DNA from: Arsenophonus sp052171895
GTDB lineage: Bacteria > Pseudomonadota > Gammaproteobacteria > Enterobacterales > Enterobacteriaceae
Direction of reading: 5' to 3'
NCBI GenBank assembly: GCA_052171895.1
Contig: JBQMRN010000006.1
Span: 1-64,000, forward strand
Length of the DNA: 64,000 nucleotides
This document shows positions 43,106 to 54,366 of the stretch, one piece after another. The notes below the pieces were generated by a model, which worked only from the letters and a program-made list of their open reading frames with translations, did no database searches and was not told where the DNA came from. The position numbers and the translations under genes are program-made. The first letter of the stretch is position 1. Each line of letters begins with the position of its first letter.

Positions 43106-43684
43106 TTAATAATAAGAGTGATCACCACGCTGATGTTCGGTTAAATCTTTCACGCCTTTTAATTCACCTAGAAACATATTTAGCAACTGTTTTTCAATAC
43201 CTTCTTTTAAGGTAAGATCGACCATTGAACAGCCATTACATCCTCCACCAAATTGTAGAATTACATATCTATCATCAGTGATTTCCATCAATGAAACCCG
43301 TCCTCCATGGACTGCTAACTGTGAGTTAATTTGTGATTGAATCACATATTCAACTCGTTCAATCAAAGGAGCATCGTCAGCAACTTTTCGCATTTTTGCA
43401 TTAGGCGCTTTTAGAGTAAGTTGAGAACCTAATTGATCAGTTAGGAAATCGATTTCAGCATCTTCAAGAAAAGGTGCGCTAATTTTATCAACAAAGGCTA
43501 AAAATTTATCAAATTTAAGTTTAATATCCGTCTCTTCGATAGCATCAGGAGGGCAATAAGAGACCCCACATTCCGCAGAAAGTGTGCCAGGATTAATTAC
43601 AAATACACGAATTTGTGTATTAGGTTCTTGATTTGTCAATAGTTTAGAAAAATGAGTTTGTGCTGCTTCAGTAATATTAATCAT
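43106..43684 (-). CDS. nfuA: Fe-S biogenesis protein NfuA
   Basis: NfuA carries a [4Fe-4S] cluster and delivers it to target enzymes, mainly under iron or oxidative stress. It is 192 residues (E. coli 191). An N-terminal degenerate A-type domain (ITEAAQTHFSKLLTNQE) lacks the cluster cysteines, as is normal. The C-terminal Nfu domain has the essential CxxC as GGCNGCSM near residue 150, after SQLAVHGGRVSL. It is intact and follows gntX on the same strand, as in E. coli. Its retention with feoAB suggests Fe-S metabolism is under selection. Confidence 0.97.
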   Translation of the reverse strand: MINITEAAQTHFSKLLTNQEPNTQIRVFVINPGTLSAECGVSYCPPDAIEETDIKLKFDKFLAFVDKISAPFLEDAEIDFLTDQLGSQLTLKAPNAKMRKVADDAPLIERVEYVIQSQINSQLAVHGGRVSLMEITDDRYVILQFGGGCNGCSMVDLTLKEGIEKQLLNMFLGELKGVKDLTEHQRGDHSYY

Positions 43685-43740
43685 AGTCGATGCTCAAGTT
43701 TATTATTTTAGTATATTTATACTACGGTCTTTCCCTTACT

Positions 43741-44500
43741 TTCTACAAGGTTCTGCATATTGCTCCCAGGCTTTAAGTGAATTTGCTCCAACACTAATCA
43801 ATAATTTAGTAAGTTCATTCATTGTTGTTTCTGTTATAATACTATCATCAAGTACGCCAAATATAGCAGATCTTTAAACGATTTTTTTACCCTAAAAGGC
43901 TTATATAAGATTTTTAATGCGTTTTTTAGCAGAAAGTAAAGTTTTTGCTAATGTAGCATCAATGCGAATAATTAAATTAATTTGAAACTGATACCCTAAC
44001 AAATAAAGCTAATTAAGTTGCTATTAAACTGGATTGATTAAATCTACGTTGCCAATATTTACCATAATGAAATGGGATCGCTATTATAATATCCGCTTTT
44101 CACTACCATTATTGACAATATCCTCCTTGTTAGGAATAAACTAGAAGTAAGGCTGCAAAGCTAAAAGCAATTTTGGTTATTTTCAAATTTATATGCTGTA
44201 GTAGCTTACTTAATACTGGTATAATGGAATAATGGTGAGAAGATTGTGCTAATAGCCTGGAGTTTATAAGCAGTACTCGTAAGCAATAGTGAATTGTTCG
44301 ACGGATAAAGCACAGCAATGACAGATGACAATCTGATTTAGTTAGATAAGACAAACGTTTTAAACAGTGATGACAAACGAAACGCCATAGAAGCAATAAT
44401 TTAATGTTTGTTGGGATACCTAACAGAAGTACCCAGCCATTCATTAAGATAATGAATGGCTTTTTTAGACGTATATAAATAAAAAAACTATGACGACACT
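43741..44500 (-). pseudogene. gntX: GntX/ComF-family phosphoribosyltransferase-like protein, degraded
   Basis: GntX (YhgH) is a ComF homologue needed for DNA use as nutrient in E. coli. The N-terminal zinc-finger zone reads HHCLKRLSYLTKSDCHL across frames. The C-terminus reads LAKTLLSAKKRIKNLI, then after a damaged PRPP loop MNELTKLLISVGANSLKAWE. Stops and frameshifts are numerous. It sits between nfuA and bioH, as in E. coli. Confidence 0.8.
44436..44472 (+). terminator. Intrinsic terminator-like hairpin
   Basis: GCCATTCATT and AATGAATGGC form a ten-base stem with a short loop and are followed directly by TTTTTTAG. It reads as a plus-strand terminator, oddly placed at the 5' edge of the gntX remnant and ahead of bioH. 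Confidence 0.55.
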
Positions 44501-44529
44501 GTTTTGGCAATAGTTAAGCAAAGGGAAAA

Positions 44530-44749
44530 AGATATTGTGCTATTGCATACGATGGTTCCTATTTTTTCCTCCATCTTGTTGACTTACACATGGCTCTATG
44601 AGCCGTACTAATCTTTTTTTATTTATGTCGCTGCAACAACTGGTAGATGTATAATTTGACAGAAAGAACCTAAGCAAGCTATTAGTCGTTAGGCGGATTA
44701 ATTATCCCAGTATCATTGCACTTAACCATCAAGCTAAAATAGCATATGA
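44530..44749 (+). pseudogene. bioH: Pimeloyl-ACP methyl ester carboxylesterase BioH, 5' part
   Basis: BioH frees pimeloyl-ACP for biotin synthesis. Only traces remain: a VDL-like stretch near 44580 and, near 44690, SLGGLIIPVSLHLTIKLK, which matches the nucleophile-elbow region following GWSLGGL. The Gly-rich elbow's catalytic Ser context is damaged. An IS1595 copy starts at about 44750, and the rest of the gene continues at 47269. Confidence 0.6.
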
Positions 44750-45483
44750 CTTTTTATTTGCAAAGATTGTTGCTTTGGTCGCAGAACAATTTGTAGCCAC
44801 CTCTGTATTTCAATTATTATAGTTTCAAATAATTTTTCCAGACCAGATAATTCGCTAAATAAAACAAGCCTACACCATGGAATCTACTCAGCCATCCTTT
44901 TAATCAGGTAATATAATTATTCATAATTTGAATGCAGAATTCCTTATAAATAACTATCTGATTATCCAATCTTATTAGACTATGACGACTAATTTCATAT
45001 TTATTGGAAAATGTTTTGTAGCATTTAGCTCCATCCGAAAAGAATGAACTCTTTATCGATGATCGGCTCAAAAAACGGCTAACATACTCTGCATTAAACT
45101 CTTTAAGAATCTCATCGCTCACATCAGCCTGTCGATCTCTGGCAATTAAGATTAATAGCGCGATTGCTTCTTCTTTCCTTGTATCTTCTTTCCTCTCCTG
45201 CGTTTTCTAGCTTTCCTATGTGGGATATAATCATTCCCTTTAAAATATTTCAAGAAAAATATTTTCTCAACTTCAACAATAGCACTTAGTGCATTTATGT
45301 TTGCTGTCGCCAATGAAGCAAGGAAGCAATGACCCCAATCTAAACGCTGTTTTCAAATCAATGCCTGTTTGTTTCGCTGACTTCCATAAAGTCAAGCTAT
45401 TCTCAATATACATCGAAGATAACTAAACCATTTATCCTTGTGATGTAGTTTCTCAATAGGACTATTCCAATTAAACAGTTATA
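44750..45483 (-). mobile_element. IS1595-family element, first part, inserted in bioH
   Basis: Minus-strand degraded copy, reading DEILKEFNAEYVSRFLSRSS and FSDGAKCYKTFSNKYEISRH in the DDE domain. It is interrupted at 45483 by an IS256 copy and continues at 46922-47268. Confidence 0.85.
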
Positions 45484-46921
45484 GTTATTTTGATATATAG
45501 GGTTTCGGAGATGATATGGTATTCTGCTAATTAATTTCGTTAATGATTTCAACAATAGAGATGATGATATGCCATGAAAAGTCTACCAGACAGGTATCTA
45601 AAAAATAAATATTACATCTAATCCATTTCATGAAGTCATCCGTAATACTGGCAGAGAGACAATAGTAGCCACCTGTCGTTAAAGATGAGCTCCAAGCCAT
45701 GCTGCGATAACATACTGAATGCTGCTATCTTGTCGTCACACGGGGCGTTCCCCTATCGTCCTCACTAACGGTTATTTGCCACAGCTAACTATACAGACTA
45801 CTATTGACCATGTTCAGATTAAAATACCTAAGGTAAGGGGGATCCGCATCGACAACGGAATATCCTTCAACAACTCGTTACTCCGCCATAGCTGAAGTAT
45901 GAAAAACCCAAAAGACTTGCTAGCATGGCTGCTGTAGAGAACTGCGAAGCATATCTAGCGATGATTTTACAAAGCTATGGAGTACCCTTCTTGGTGAAAA
46001 ATGATATAGTTTATCTACAGTACCATTACCAGACTAAAACAGCAATAGCCTAAAGAGCACAAGTGGGTGTATGCCCTAGATGATTTAAGGGATACAGGCT
46101 AACCTTTATTTCTTGGTTGATGCCATATACCGTCCGTCCTGTTAGCCAAGATAATCGCCTTTGACTGCTGATATTATCGATTTCACTTAGCATGGATGTA
46201 AAAGCTCATTGCGCTTCAAGATACTTATTGAGAGTCAAAAATGAACTAGAGGGAACTTCTCAATGGCTTGCGCACGCGTAGCGGCTTGCGCACGCGTAGC
46301 TTAACTATATCTCCCAGGCTTTGGCTACGGGAAGACGAGGTTCTTTGGTTTTTGGAATGTAATGGCAAAGATATTCCCAGACACCCAATAGCAACGATAT
46401 TTGTATTTGGTACACAAAACAGCTAATGTGCATACCTTCACTTCCCAAAAGGCATATAACCGGTAAAGTTAAGGCTGGTTCTTCAGGAGTCTCTGGCTAA
46501 CTAGAGAGACGGGATGCCGCTAATAACGCCCTTGATGTTTTGTTGGCAATGTTTTTAGCAAAATATCTCCTGCAGGAATGAAGAAGCTGGAGAAAGATTG
46601 AAAAGAACTGCTGGAATTCTCACTTTCCGTTAGTACACTGGGCATCAATAAGAACGACGAATTCAATTAAATCGGCTTTTGCGATATGAAGCTACGAAGC
46701 CGAAGTGCAAAAACTATAGTTCAAAAAACAACCTTTTCAATGTTATTTAAGCTGCTACACTCTGCTCAGAAAAGCTGGAACCGGCTAAGGTAATTTTTAG
46801 CTACTTTACCCTTCCTTGGTAGTAAACAACGTATAATTTAAAGATAGAAAACAGATTTACGAAGCATCAGAGTAGAACGTATCCAACCTTGAGTGCCATA
46901 CACAAGATTTGCTAATAACTC
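45484..46921 (+). mobile_element. IS256-family element inside IS1595 inside bioH
   Basis: Plus-strand decayed copy ending ATAACTC at 46921. IS1595 sequence lies on both sides at corresponding positions. A local 17-base tandem duplication (GGCTTGCGCACGCGTAG) occurs at about 46264-46299. The transposase has many stops. Confidence 0.85.
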
Positions 46922-47268
46922 CTACTAAGATTCTTAAATCTTTTCCTGCAATCAAAGGTTTTACAAAGGATATCTCTGTAACCATAATGAATATCCCAAC
47001 CCAAGCAGATAATATTTTTACTCCGCCTATATCAGCAGGATAAAGTGAAATAAGTTGCTTCAATGTATAAAATCGACATCATCTGATAAATTATTACCGA
47101 TTTAATTAATGAAATACAGCTTTATGTTGGCAAGGAGTGGTGAGGAAAGACTCTCTTCGATCTGTATAACTTTTTGCTTTTTTATGATAAGTTTTGTACC
47201 AAAAATCCTTCATACAGAATAAGAGATTTGATCTCTACCAACAACCTTTGCTAACATTCAAGATAGCC
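46922..47268 (-). mobile_element. IS1595-family element, second part
   Basis: The remaining 5' third of the IS1595 started at 44750, up to its end around ATAGCC at 47268. After it bioH coding sequence resumes. Confidence 0.83.
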
Positions 47269-47760
47269 GTTTAATAAAACTACCCTCGTCCGCCCTGTTT
47301 TGGAAAAAAAGATACTTGGCTAGGTATTAAACTCTACAGTAATTAGAGGTTTTCAACAACAATTATAGGCTAATTTTTATTCTACTATAGAACGTTTTCT
47401 TGTATGCAAATATTGGCTAGTAAAACAGCTAATCGCGATATATGATTATAAAAATGGGTAATACTAGAACAGCCAATACCCTCAGTTGTCGTATTAACCG
47501 TAAGTTTAGAAATTTTGCGAATAACTGATTTACAGCAATCTTTATTAACGTTAAATAAACCTTTTTTTCGCATCTCTATATGCTGACCTTGATACCTTAC
47601 TTAATACTCAAAAATAGTAGTAATTCTGGATAATATAGTTACCGAATTTGTATTCGGTGGTAATAAAAGATTCCAACCATGCTGAGTTTATTTCTGATTA
47701 TAATCAGAATATCAATTGTTAATCAATTTTTCTTGCCAATTGGAAAATGAATACGGAAAG
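47269..47760 (+). pseudogene. bioH: BioH, 3' part
   Basis: After the nested IS pair the plus strand reads RGFQQQL-ANFYSTIERFLV, matching the BioH cap segment (AGFQQQLSDDFQRTVERFLA). Then come LQQSLLTLNKPFFR, YADLDTLLNTQK and KDSNHAEFIS, which corresponds to the catalytic-His segment KAAHAPFIS. Stops and frameshifts separate all pieces. Together with 44530-44749 this covers most of the gene. Confidence 0.75.
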
Positions 47761-47829
47761 TCCAAATAGAATTAAAATTATTTAGCAAATAAAAGAAAAG
47801 TAATTTGATACTTAGGAAGTGTTGAATCA
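47761..47829. other. Short intergenic segment
   Basis: No feature recognised between bioH and the IS91 copy. Confidence 0.3.
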
Positions 47830-49700
47830 CTCTTTATCTTTAAGATAAAACCAAAAGCTCTCCCTTATTGCTAAAAGGAGAGAAAATCAGTGTTTTTAGT
47901 CTAAAGTAAGTTCAAATTTTATTGAAGTCTGTATTTTTTAACCTAATGCAATAATTTTAGATATAGATATTAAACCATAAATTTGGCTTAATAAGCCTCG
48001 TTTCCCATTTTATGCATTCTTTCTAACACGAATTCCTTTGCCTATTTAGCAACCTGAGCATCGATAAAAAGTAGCCTGTTGCCACACAGAATAGATTTGT
48101 ACGAATATCTGTGCATAAGAATTCTTTTATCATAACTGCAAACTCCTGTTTTTCCAGTTTTTTTGTAAGCCATCATCTCCACAACAGCACTTTATACATA
48201 CCTTCGGTAATAGTGTGCCTTGTTTACAATTCGACAAGAAAGCATAGTAACGTACTATCTTAACATCTCTAGCTAAAATATAGCTAATATAGCGTCTGAT
48301 CATCTCTTCCTGCATCAGGATCTGCTATCGGTACTGCTTAAAAGTCTGGTTGTGATAATAATGATGTACAACCAATCTACCCCATGGTAATGTTATAATT
48401 TTTAATGCTGATACCGCGCTCGGAGAGGGTTTTTAAGATAACGCTAGAGGTATTTCACGCTATTCCAGACAACTTTTGTTTTTTAGCGAAGCGTACTTTT
48501 CTACAGTAATATTCGTACTGTACTCCTCAGGTAAAGCTAGCCACTTCTTCATGACACGGCGCTATGGTCCCACAAACCAAGAGAAGACTACTTGGATTTA
48601 TCAGGTCATAGCTATGACGCGTAGCAGCCGGATAACAGAGCCTTAGCAGATTCCTTCGATCCCTCTTTTTTTTAAAAAAAAGAGCTCACCCGTACAACAT
48701 GTTTAATATCTAGACTTCCACGAGTGATGGAGATATGAAGATCCAGATGTTGATTGAGTTGTCGACCATAAGTGTGCAAAGCATAGAATATACCAATTCC
48801 GATACCTTGTTTACTTACGACTGCAGCCCCATACTGCGGATGGTATGCTCTCTCTCCCATGTGCGAAACAGAGCGTTGAGTATAGCGGGTAATTATTGTT
48901 GAAAAGTCAAAGAAATGGGGCATAGGCATAGTATAAATAATCTATTGACAGTGTTGCACTCAGGTAAAATATGAACCTGCTCTAACTACTGATCGATAGC
49001 TTTGAAGTTGCATGAACTGCAGGCTTTTGACTTACAACTTTGGTAGAAAAACGGCTGTAGGAAGGAATTTTCATGAGAAGAAAAGCAGTAACGATAGATA
49101 CCTATGTGGAATAAGTCCCGCAGGCAAACATTCGCTCGACAGATTAAAGGGGTCCAGGAGAGTTGAAAATTTTACTATATTTTCAATAAATTTATTCCAG
49201 CAGTCTACAATAGTGCAAAGAAGTTTAATTTGACTGGGGGGAAGTGGGGGGATTATCCCTAGTTCCCTATCCTATAAGTCATGAATTCATAAGCAAGTAT
49301 ACTTTTAGTCATTGTTCCACCGCCCCTCAATGCAGTTGTACCCAGCCAGAATAGGCTTGTGCCTCTCTTGGGCAGTTTCCTCAAAACCACGGATAATCGT
49401 GATTAGAGGCAGGAATATAATACTGCATCGAGAAAAAATTGCGAACTGGATAGTAGTCGGACGCATTGCTGTATAGCCTTTTTTGTGGTGTCATAAAATT
49501 TAATTGGTCTGTCTTCATCAATTTCCAGAAGGAGATTACAAATCGCTTTAGATAGATAAAGAAGTAGTGTAAAAAGTTAAGTCTCGTGTTATATTCCTAA
49601 TTTACTCGGTTTAGGCTTTATAGAAGATTTATTCCGAGGCATCTGAATAAATTTATAAAATATATTAACATCTCGCAGAGTAGAAAACAGTATTCAGATC
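47830..49700 (-). mobile_element. IS91-family element, degraded
   Basis: Best-readable IS91 copy. The minus strand gives PHFFDFSTIITRYTQRSVSH, then IGIFYALHTYGRQLNQHLDL with HISITRG (the HxH-like replication-initiator motif region). Further on are QEEMIRRYISYILARDVKIV and RYYAFLSNCKQGTLLPKV. Stops lie between them. It sits between bioH and feoC, where E. coli has yhgA, itself a transposase-like gene, but this sequence is IS91-type and not YhgA. Confidence 0.85.
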
Positions 49701-49740
49701 ATAAATTTCCCTGAAGCAGAGAGTAAGTGTGTGCTGCTCA

Positions 49741-49971
49741 CTAGATTCCATAAAAATTTATGTTACACTTTTTTATTTCTGGCCATTGCTTACATCTATA
49801 ATTTTCTTTAAAAGATTATAGATCAATTTATTCTAATTTTCCTATGGCAGCTAATTTATCTAAAATTAGTTTCATTCATAGGTAATGAATAGAGAATTTT
49901 TGACTAATTTGCTAAGCATCCGTTCTAGCATATACCGAAACCATATCTGTAAGTTACAATAAACTGATCAT
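49741..49971 (-). pseudogene. feoC: FeoC, ferrous iron transport accessory, degraded
   Basis: FeoC is a small winged-helix protein that protects or regulates FeoB. The minus strand reads MISLL-stop-LTDMVSVYARTDA-stop-QISQKFSI, LILDKLAAIGKLE and CKQWPEIKKCNI, matching FeoC along about 75 codons. CAA or CAG codons have become TAA or TAG at two places. It lies 39 bases after feoB, the usual operon order. Confidence 0.85.
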
Positions 49972-50010
49972 TTCATTAGCTATAGTGAGCTCTAGTGATA
50001 TAAGACAACT

Positions 50011-52308
50011 TTAGCTGTGGTTACATTTATGAATGTTATGATGAAGTTTTAGTGTTATGCATTTACGTGAATGGCGTAACAATATAATTAGCAGTAGATT
50101 AAACACGATGAGCAGCCCAATAACCAACGCGCTATATTGTGGATGCTGTGAGAAAGTGGCTATTTGATAAAATAAAGCAGAAACCGAATAAGCAACATTC
50201 AAACCCCATAGAATAGAAAATGTCATCCAATTTCGATTGCTTTCACGTGCAATGGCACCTAATACAGAAATGCAAGGAACATAAAGTAAAACAAAGATTA
50301 GATAGCTATAGGCGGATACATTCGATCCAAATCGTTCCGCCATGGCGCCCATTCTGCCGCTATCCATATTAGCATCACCTTTACTCGCTTCAATTGGATT
50401 AGATAAAACAGTTAAACTGAATGTCTCTTTTAGGTTATGTAAAGTTTCATTAATTGCATCCTCTAATTCATCTAACAAATTAAATTGATCGGCATTAAAA
50501 GGTGCTTGAGTAATATTTTTAGCAGTATATAGAGTATTCAATGTGCCGATAACCACTTCTTTAGCTAATGCGCCAGTAATAAGTCCAACTGTTGCTTCCC
50601 AATTATCATCATTGATGCCGATAGGTTTCAATAATGGGGTAAGGGTTTTACTTACTGACGCTAATGCTGAGTGGTTAACATTATCAACGACTTTACCAGA
50701 CAAAGAAAAACTATTAAGTGCCCCAATAATCATACTAGCAACAATAATCACTTTTCCGGCTCTTAAGACAAAACCTTTCAGTCTTTGCCAAGTCTGTAAT
50801 AGTAATGTTTTTAAATGTGGTACATGGTAAACCGGTAACTCCATGATGAATGGAGAGGATGAGCCCCGTGCAATAGTATATTTCAATAACAACCCTGTTA
50901 GAATAGCAATGATTATACCTAATAAATAAAGAGAAAAAACAATCCTTGCGCTATTTTTTCCAAAAAAAACAGCTCCAAAAACAGCAAAAATAGCTAGTCT
51001 TGCACCACAAGACATAAAAGGTGCCATTAAAACGGTAATTAATCGTTCACGAGGGGTATCTAATGTCCGTGCTCCCATAATAGCAGGCACATTACAGCCA
51101 AAACCTACAATCAAAGGAACAAAAGATTTACCCGGTAAACCTAGTGCTTGCATCAGTTTATCCATGACAAATGCCGCACGTGCCATATAACCTGAGTCTT
51201 CCAATACAGAAAGGAATAAATACATTAAACCAATTTGTGGAACTAATGGCAATACAGTATTGATACCACCACCTACCCCTTGAGCAAGAAAAACCGTCAA
51301 CCATTCTAGCAAGTTAAAAGTATAGCCAACCCATTGAATTCCATGAATAAAAATGGCTTCTGAGCTACCTTCAAAGAGAGGTTGTAACGCACCACCAATA
51401 TTGATAGCAAGTATGAACATTAAATACATGATAAAAAGGAATATAGGCACTCCAAACCAGCGATTAAGTACTATGTTATCAATAAATTGTGTTAAATTGT
51501 TCAGTTTTGCTGTTTTAGCATTAATGACTGCTTTACAAATGGTTGCAATAATTTGATAGCGTGCATCAGCGATGATAAGTTCAGGCTCTTCTTGTTGTTT
51601 GGATTGTAAATGGGCTTTAATTTTATCTAATTTATTAGTGGGAATAGCGGTACGTTCAATGGTATATATATCCCCTTCTAATATTTGTAGTGCTAGCCAA
51701 CGGCGCTGTTGATGATTGAATTTATTATGGTCGATAATTTGACTTAAATTTTTTATTTCAGTGAGCAAAATGTCTGGATACTGGATGAGGGTTGAAATAA
51801 AATTATTGCTATGTTCATCAATCGCTTGTTTTAATTTGCTAATACCTTTTGCGCGAGTTGAGACTAGAGGGATAACCGGGGAACCTAAGCGTGTTTGAAG
51901 TTCATCAATATTAATATAAATATTTTGGTTTTCAGTAATATCTAACATATTAAGTGCAATGATAGAAGGCATAGGCAATTCAATAACTTGTAATGTTAGA
52001 TAAAGGTTACGTTCGAGATTAGCGGCATCAATAACATTGATTAAGATATCTGCTTCGCCACTCAGAATGAAATGATAAGCAATTTGCTCATCAATTGAGG
52101 TCTCTTCTGAAATAGTGGTCAATGAATAGGTGCCAGGCAGGTCAACTAATTCAATATTATATTTCGAGGTTAGAAAGCTACCAACCTTTCTCTCAACAGT
52201 GACACCAGCCCAATTTCCAACACGTTGGCGTGCACCTGTTAATTGATTAAAGAGTGTCGTTTTACCGGCGTTAGGGTTGCCAATAAGGCCAATAGTTAAT
52301 GATTTCAT
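50011..52308 (-). CDS. feoB: Ferrous iron permease FeoB
   Basis: FeoB is the inner-membrane Fe(II) transporter with an N-terminal G-protein domain. It is 765 residues (E. coli 773). G1 is GNPNAGKTTLFNQ at residues 10-22, G3 DLPGTYSLT, G4 NMLD near 120 and G5 STRAKG near 150. Membrane domains follow, with paired gate regions: SVLEDSGYMARAAFVMD, PLIVGFGCNVPAI, ALAKEVVIGTL and YVPCISVLGAIARE. It is downstream of feoA by 55 bases. The reading frame is fully intact, in contrast to feoC. This is likely the main iron importer of the cell. Confidence 0.97.
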   Translation of the reverse strand: MKSLTIGLIGNPNAGKTTLFNQLTGARQRVGNWAGVTVERKVGSFLTSKYNIELVDLPGTYSLTTISEETSIDEQIAYHFILSGEADILINVIDAANLERNLYLTLQVIELPMPSIIALNMLDITENQNIYINIDELQTRLGSPVIPLVSTRAKGISKLKQAIDEHSNNFISTLIQYPDILLTEIKNLSQIIDHNKFNHQQRRWLALQILEGDIYTIERTAIPTNKLDKIKAHLQSKQQEEPELIIADARYQIIATICKAVINAKTAKLNNLTQFIDNIVLNRWFGVPIFLFIMYLMFILAINIGGALQPLFEGSSEAIFIHGIQWVGYTFNLLEWLTVFLAQGVGGGINTVLPLVPQIGLMYLFLSVLEDSGYMARAAFVMDKLMQALGLPGKSFVPLIVGFGCNVPAIMGARTLDTPRERLITVLMAPFMSCGARLAIFAVFGAVFFGKNSARIVFSLYLLGIIIAILTGLLLKYTIARGSSSPFIMELPVYHVPHLKTLLLQTWQRLKGFVLRAGKVIIVASMIIGALNSFSLSGKVVDNVNHSALASVSKTLTPLLKPIGINDDNWEATVGLITGALAKEVVIGTLNTLYTAKNITQAPFNADQFNLLDELEDAINETLHNLKETFSLTVLSNPIEASKGDANMDSGRMGAMAERFGSNVSAYSYLIFVLLYVPCISVLGAIARESNRNWMTFSILWGLNVAYSVSALFYQIATFSQHPQYSALVIGLLIVFNLLLIILLRHSRKCITLKLHHNIHKCNHS

Positions 52309-52363
52309 AGTCTTAGTATCAGATGAACAATAAGGAATAGGCTATTAGTTATAATAAAAATAT

Positions 52364-52600
52364 TTATACCATTTGGTTACCAGCATCGTGTAAATTTAAT
52401 AAAGCAAGATCTTTTTTTCTTAAAATTAAATTCATATGGCGAGTTTCGATTTGAATAGGATCACCAAGCGGCGCTATACGAATAACATTAAAAAAAGATC
52501 CAGGTAACATACCTAAAGAAAGTAACTTTTGACGGTAAGCTAAATTTATTTCTGCTGAAAATCCAACAATTTTATATCGATGATTAGGAAGAATTGACAT
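52364..52600 (-). CDS. feoA: Ferrous iron transport protein FeoA
   Basis: FeoA is a small cytoplasmic SH3-like protein that supports FeoB. The chosen ATG at 52598-52600 gives 78 residues (E. coli 75) and has GGAAG five bases upstream; a longer GTG start at 52612 would use that Shine-Dalgarno as coding. Conserved parts are FSAEINLAYRQKLLSLGMLPG, split here as FSAEINLAYRQKL and LSLGMLPG, then IAPLGDPIQIETR and LILRKKDLALL. It heads the feoABC operon, below a Fur-type box. Confidence 0.96.
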   Translation of the reverse strand: MSILPNHRYKIVGFSAEINLAYRQKLLSLGMLPGSFFNVIRIAPLGDPIQIETRHMNLILRKKDLALLNLHDAGNQMV

Positions 52601-52630
52601 AGACACTTCCACTATAGAGCTAAAAATAAA

Positions 52631-52648
52631 GATACCTAAAAATAGGTA
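52631..52648. promoter_or_regulatory. Short hairpin in feoA leader
   Basis: GATACCTA and TAGGTACC nearly pair around AAAAA in the feoA 5' untranslated region. The meaning is unknown. Confidence 0.25.
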
Positions 52649-52694
52649 CCAGACGAATAGTAAAATTAATAAAAAATATTATCATTCTCAGATT

Positions 52695-52715
52695 AATAAT
52701 GATAATCATCATTAT
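52695..52715. promoter_or_regulatory. Fur-type box upstream of feoA
   Basis: AATAATGATAATCATCATTAT closely follows the 19-base Fur consensus GATAATGATAATCATTATC in its central GATAATCAT core, about 95 bases upstream of the feoA start. It suggests that iron repression of feoAB by Fur is retained. Confidence 0.75.
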
Positions 52716-52938
52716 ATACTACTCGAATTAATTTAACGTTTTTTTTAAATAACAGCAATTAATATTGATCAACACTTTACTAGCGAGAGAAATATTGGCA
52801 GCAAAATTAATGTTAATTCATTTTTTGATTAAAAAATAATTTTTAAAATTTAAAGCATAGAAATAATTGAATTTTTCAAACGTAATATATTTTCGTTCAT
52901 TATTTATGATTGTTATTTTACTGTTTACTAGTTTACTT
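52716..52938. other. AT-rich segment upstream of feo
   Basis: No gene recognised. The segment ends at the IS256 copy at 52939. Confidence 0.35.
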
Positions 52939-54366
52939 GAGTTATTCTCATTTTTAGTGTTATGAGATTTCGAAGATGGTAGAAGTATCCTACTGATTAA
53001 TTTTATAGATGATTTCAACAATATAGAGATGATATACCATAAAAAATTTACTCTACAAATATTCGCGAAACTAGATATTACCTATGATCTCTTGCATGCA
53101 CTTATCCGTAAATGATGCCAAGCAGCTGATAGCCACCGCCGTTTTGAGGGTGACCTTGAACCCATGAGCTCCGACAATATGCTGAACGCCGCCTTTAATG
53201 GGCGTTTCATGCCGATCCTCCGTAAAGATTATTTGCCACAGCGAACCATACAGCTAGTATAGTATGGGCGATATTGAGGTTAAAGTGCCTAAGGTCAGTG
53301 ATCGCAATGGGAACGGAATATGCTTCAATAGCCTTGCTAGCGCCTTATCTGAAGCATGCAAAAATTAGCAAAAAATTGCTTGCATAGTTATAGCTGCAAG
53401 GCATCTCTACAGGTGATTTCACGAAGGGTCGAGGACGAAATAGGGAGCTTCTCGATTGGAAAGCACATGCTCTCTCTGCCAGTAGCCATACCGATCAGCA
53501 AACTGAAACAATAATAGCTTGAAGAGTACAGACATACAATGATGCCTCCATGATTTAAGCGATACGAGATACGTTTATTTCTTGGCTGATAGCAGATACA
53601 CTCCTGTCAGGAAAATTATCGCCTTTACTTGCTGGTGGTATTATTGGCGTCACTGACGAATGGACGTAATAAGCTCGTTACTGTGGAAGATGTTTATTGA
53701 AAATAAAAAGCGAACTTGCGAGAACTTTTCAAGAGCATACTAGCAATATGACTTAACCGTATCTCCCAGTATCTTGCTACTGGAGACGTGCCATTGATTT
53801 TTGAAATGGAATAAGCAAAGATATTCCAGGACACGCAGCAGTAACGCTGTTAGGTACACAAAACAGCTAATGTGCTGACATCATTCCACAAAGGCAAAGG
53901 CATGCAACAAAAAGTTAAGACTGAGTTGCTGAGAGGTTCTGGCTAGCACAGAAAGGCCTGATGCCGCCAATAAAGCCCTTGATGTTTTGTTGGCAAGGTT
54001 TTCAGCGAAGTATTCTGAAGTGATGAAGAAGCTGAAGAAAGATCGAGAAAAACTGCTGGCATTCTACAACTTCCCGTCAGAGCACTTGGCATCAATAATA
54101 ACCATGAAGCAATTGAATCGATTTTTTTGACAGTAAGACTAGGAAAGCTGACACGCGCAAAGAACTATGGTTCAAGAAAAACAACCTTTTTAAGAATATT
54201 TAAGCTGCTCCAGTCTGCTCAGAAAAGATAGAACAAGCTAATGGGATTAATCTACTTGGAAACCTTATACTGGGTGGTAAACTCCATCCAGTTTAAGGAT
54301 GGAGAACAGATTTATGAAGCATCAGAGTGGAACCTAACTGCTATACAGCAGATTTGCTAATAATTC
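52939..54366 (+). mobile_element. IS256-family element, full length but decayed
   Basis: Plus-strand copy from GAGTTAT to ATAATTC. It is directly followed by a second, inverted and truncated IS256 copy (54367-55005), so the pair forms a large inverted repeat. The transposase is broken. Confidence 0.87.

Noticed and set aside
47385..47573. 62-codon minus-strand ORF
   Set aside because: The plus strand of the same DNA matches BioH, so this is an antisense shadow.
47830..49700. Possible yhgA (E. coli gene between feoC and bioH)
   Set aside because: The sequence matches the other IS91-family copies in the window, not the YhgA-type family.
50543..51556. Plus-strand ORFs within feoB
   Set aside because: Shadows of the intact minus-strand feoB gene.
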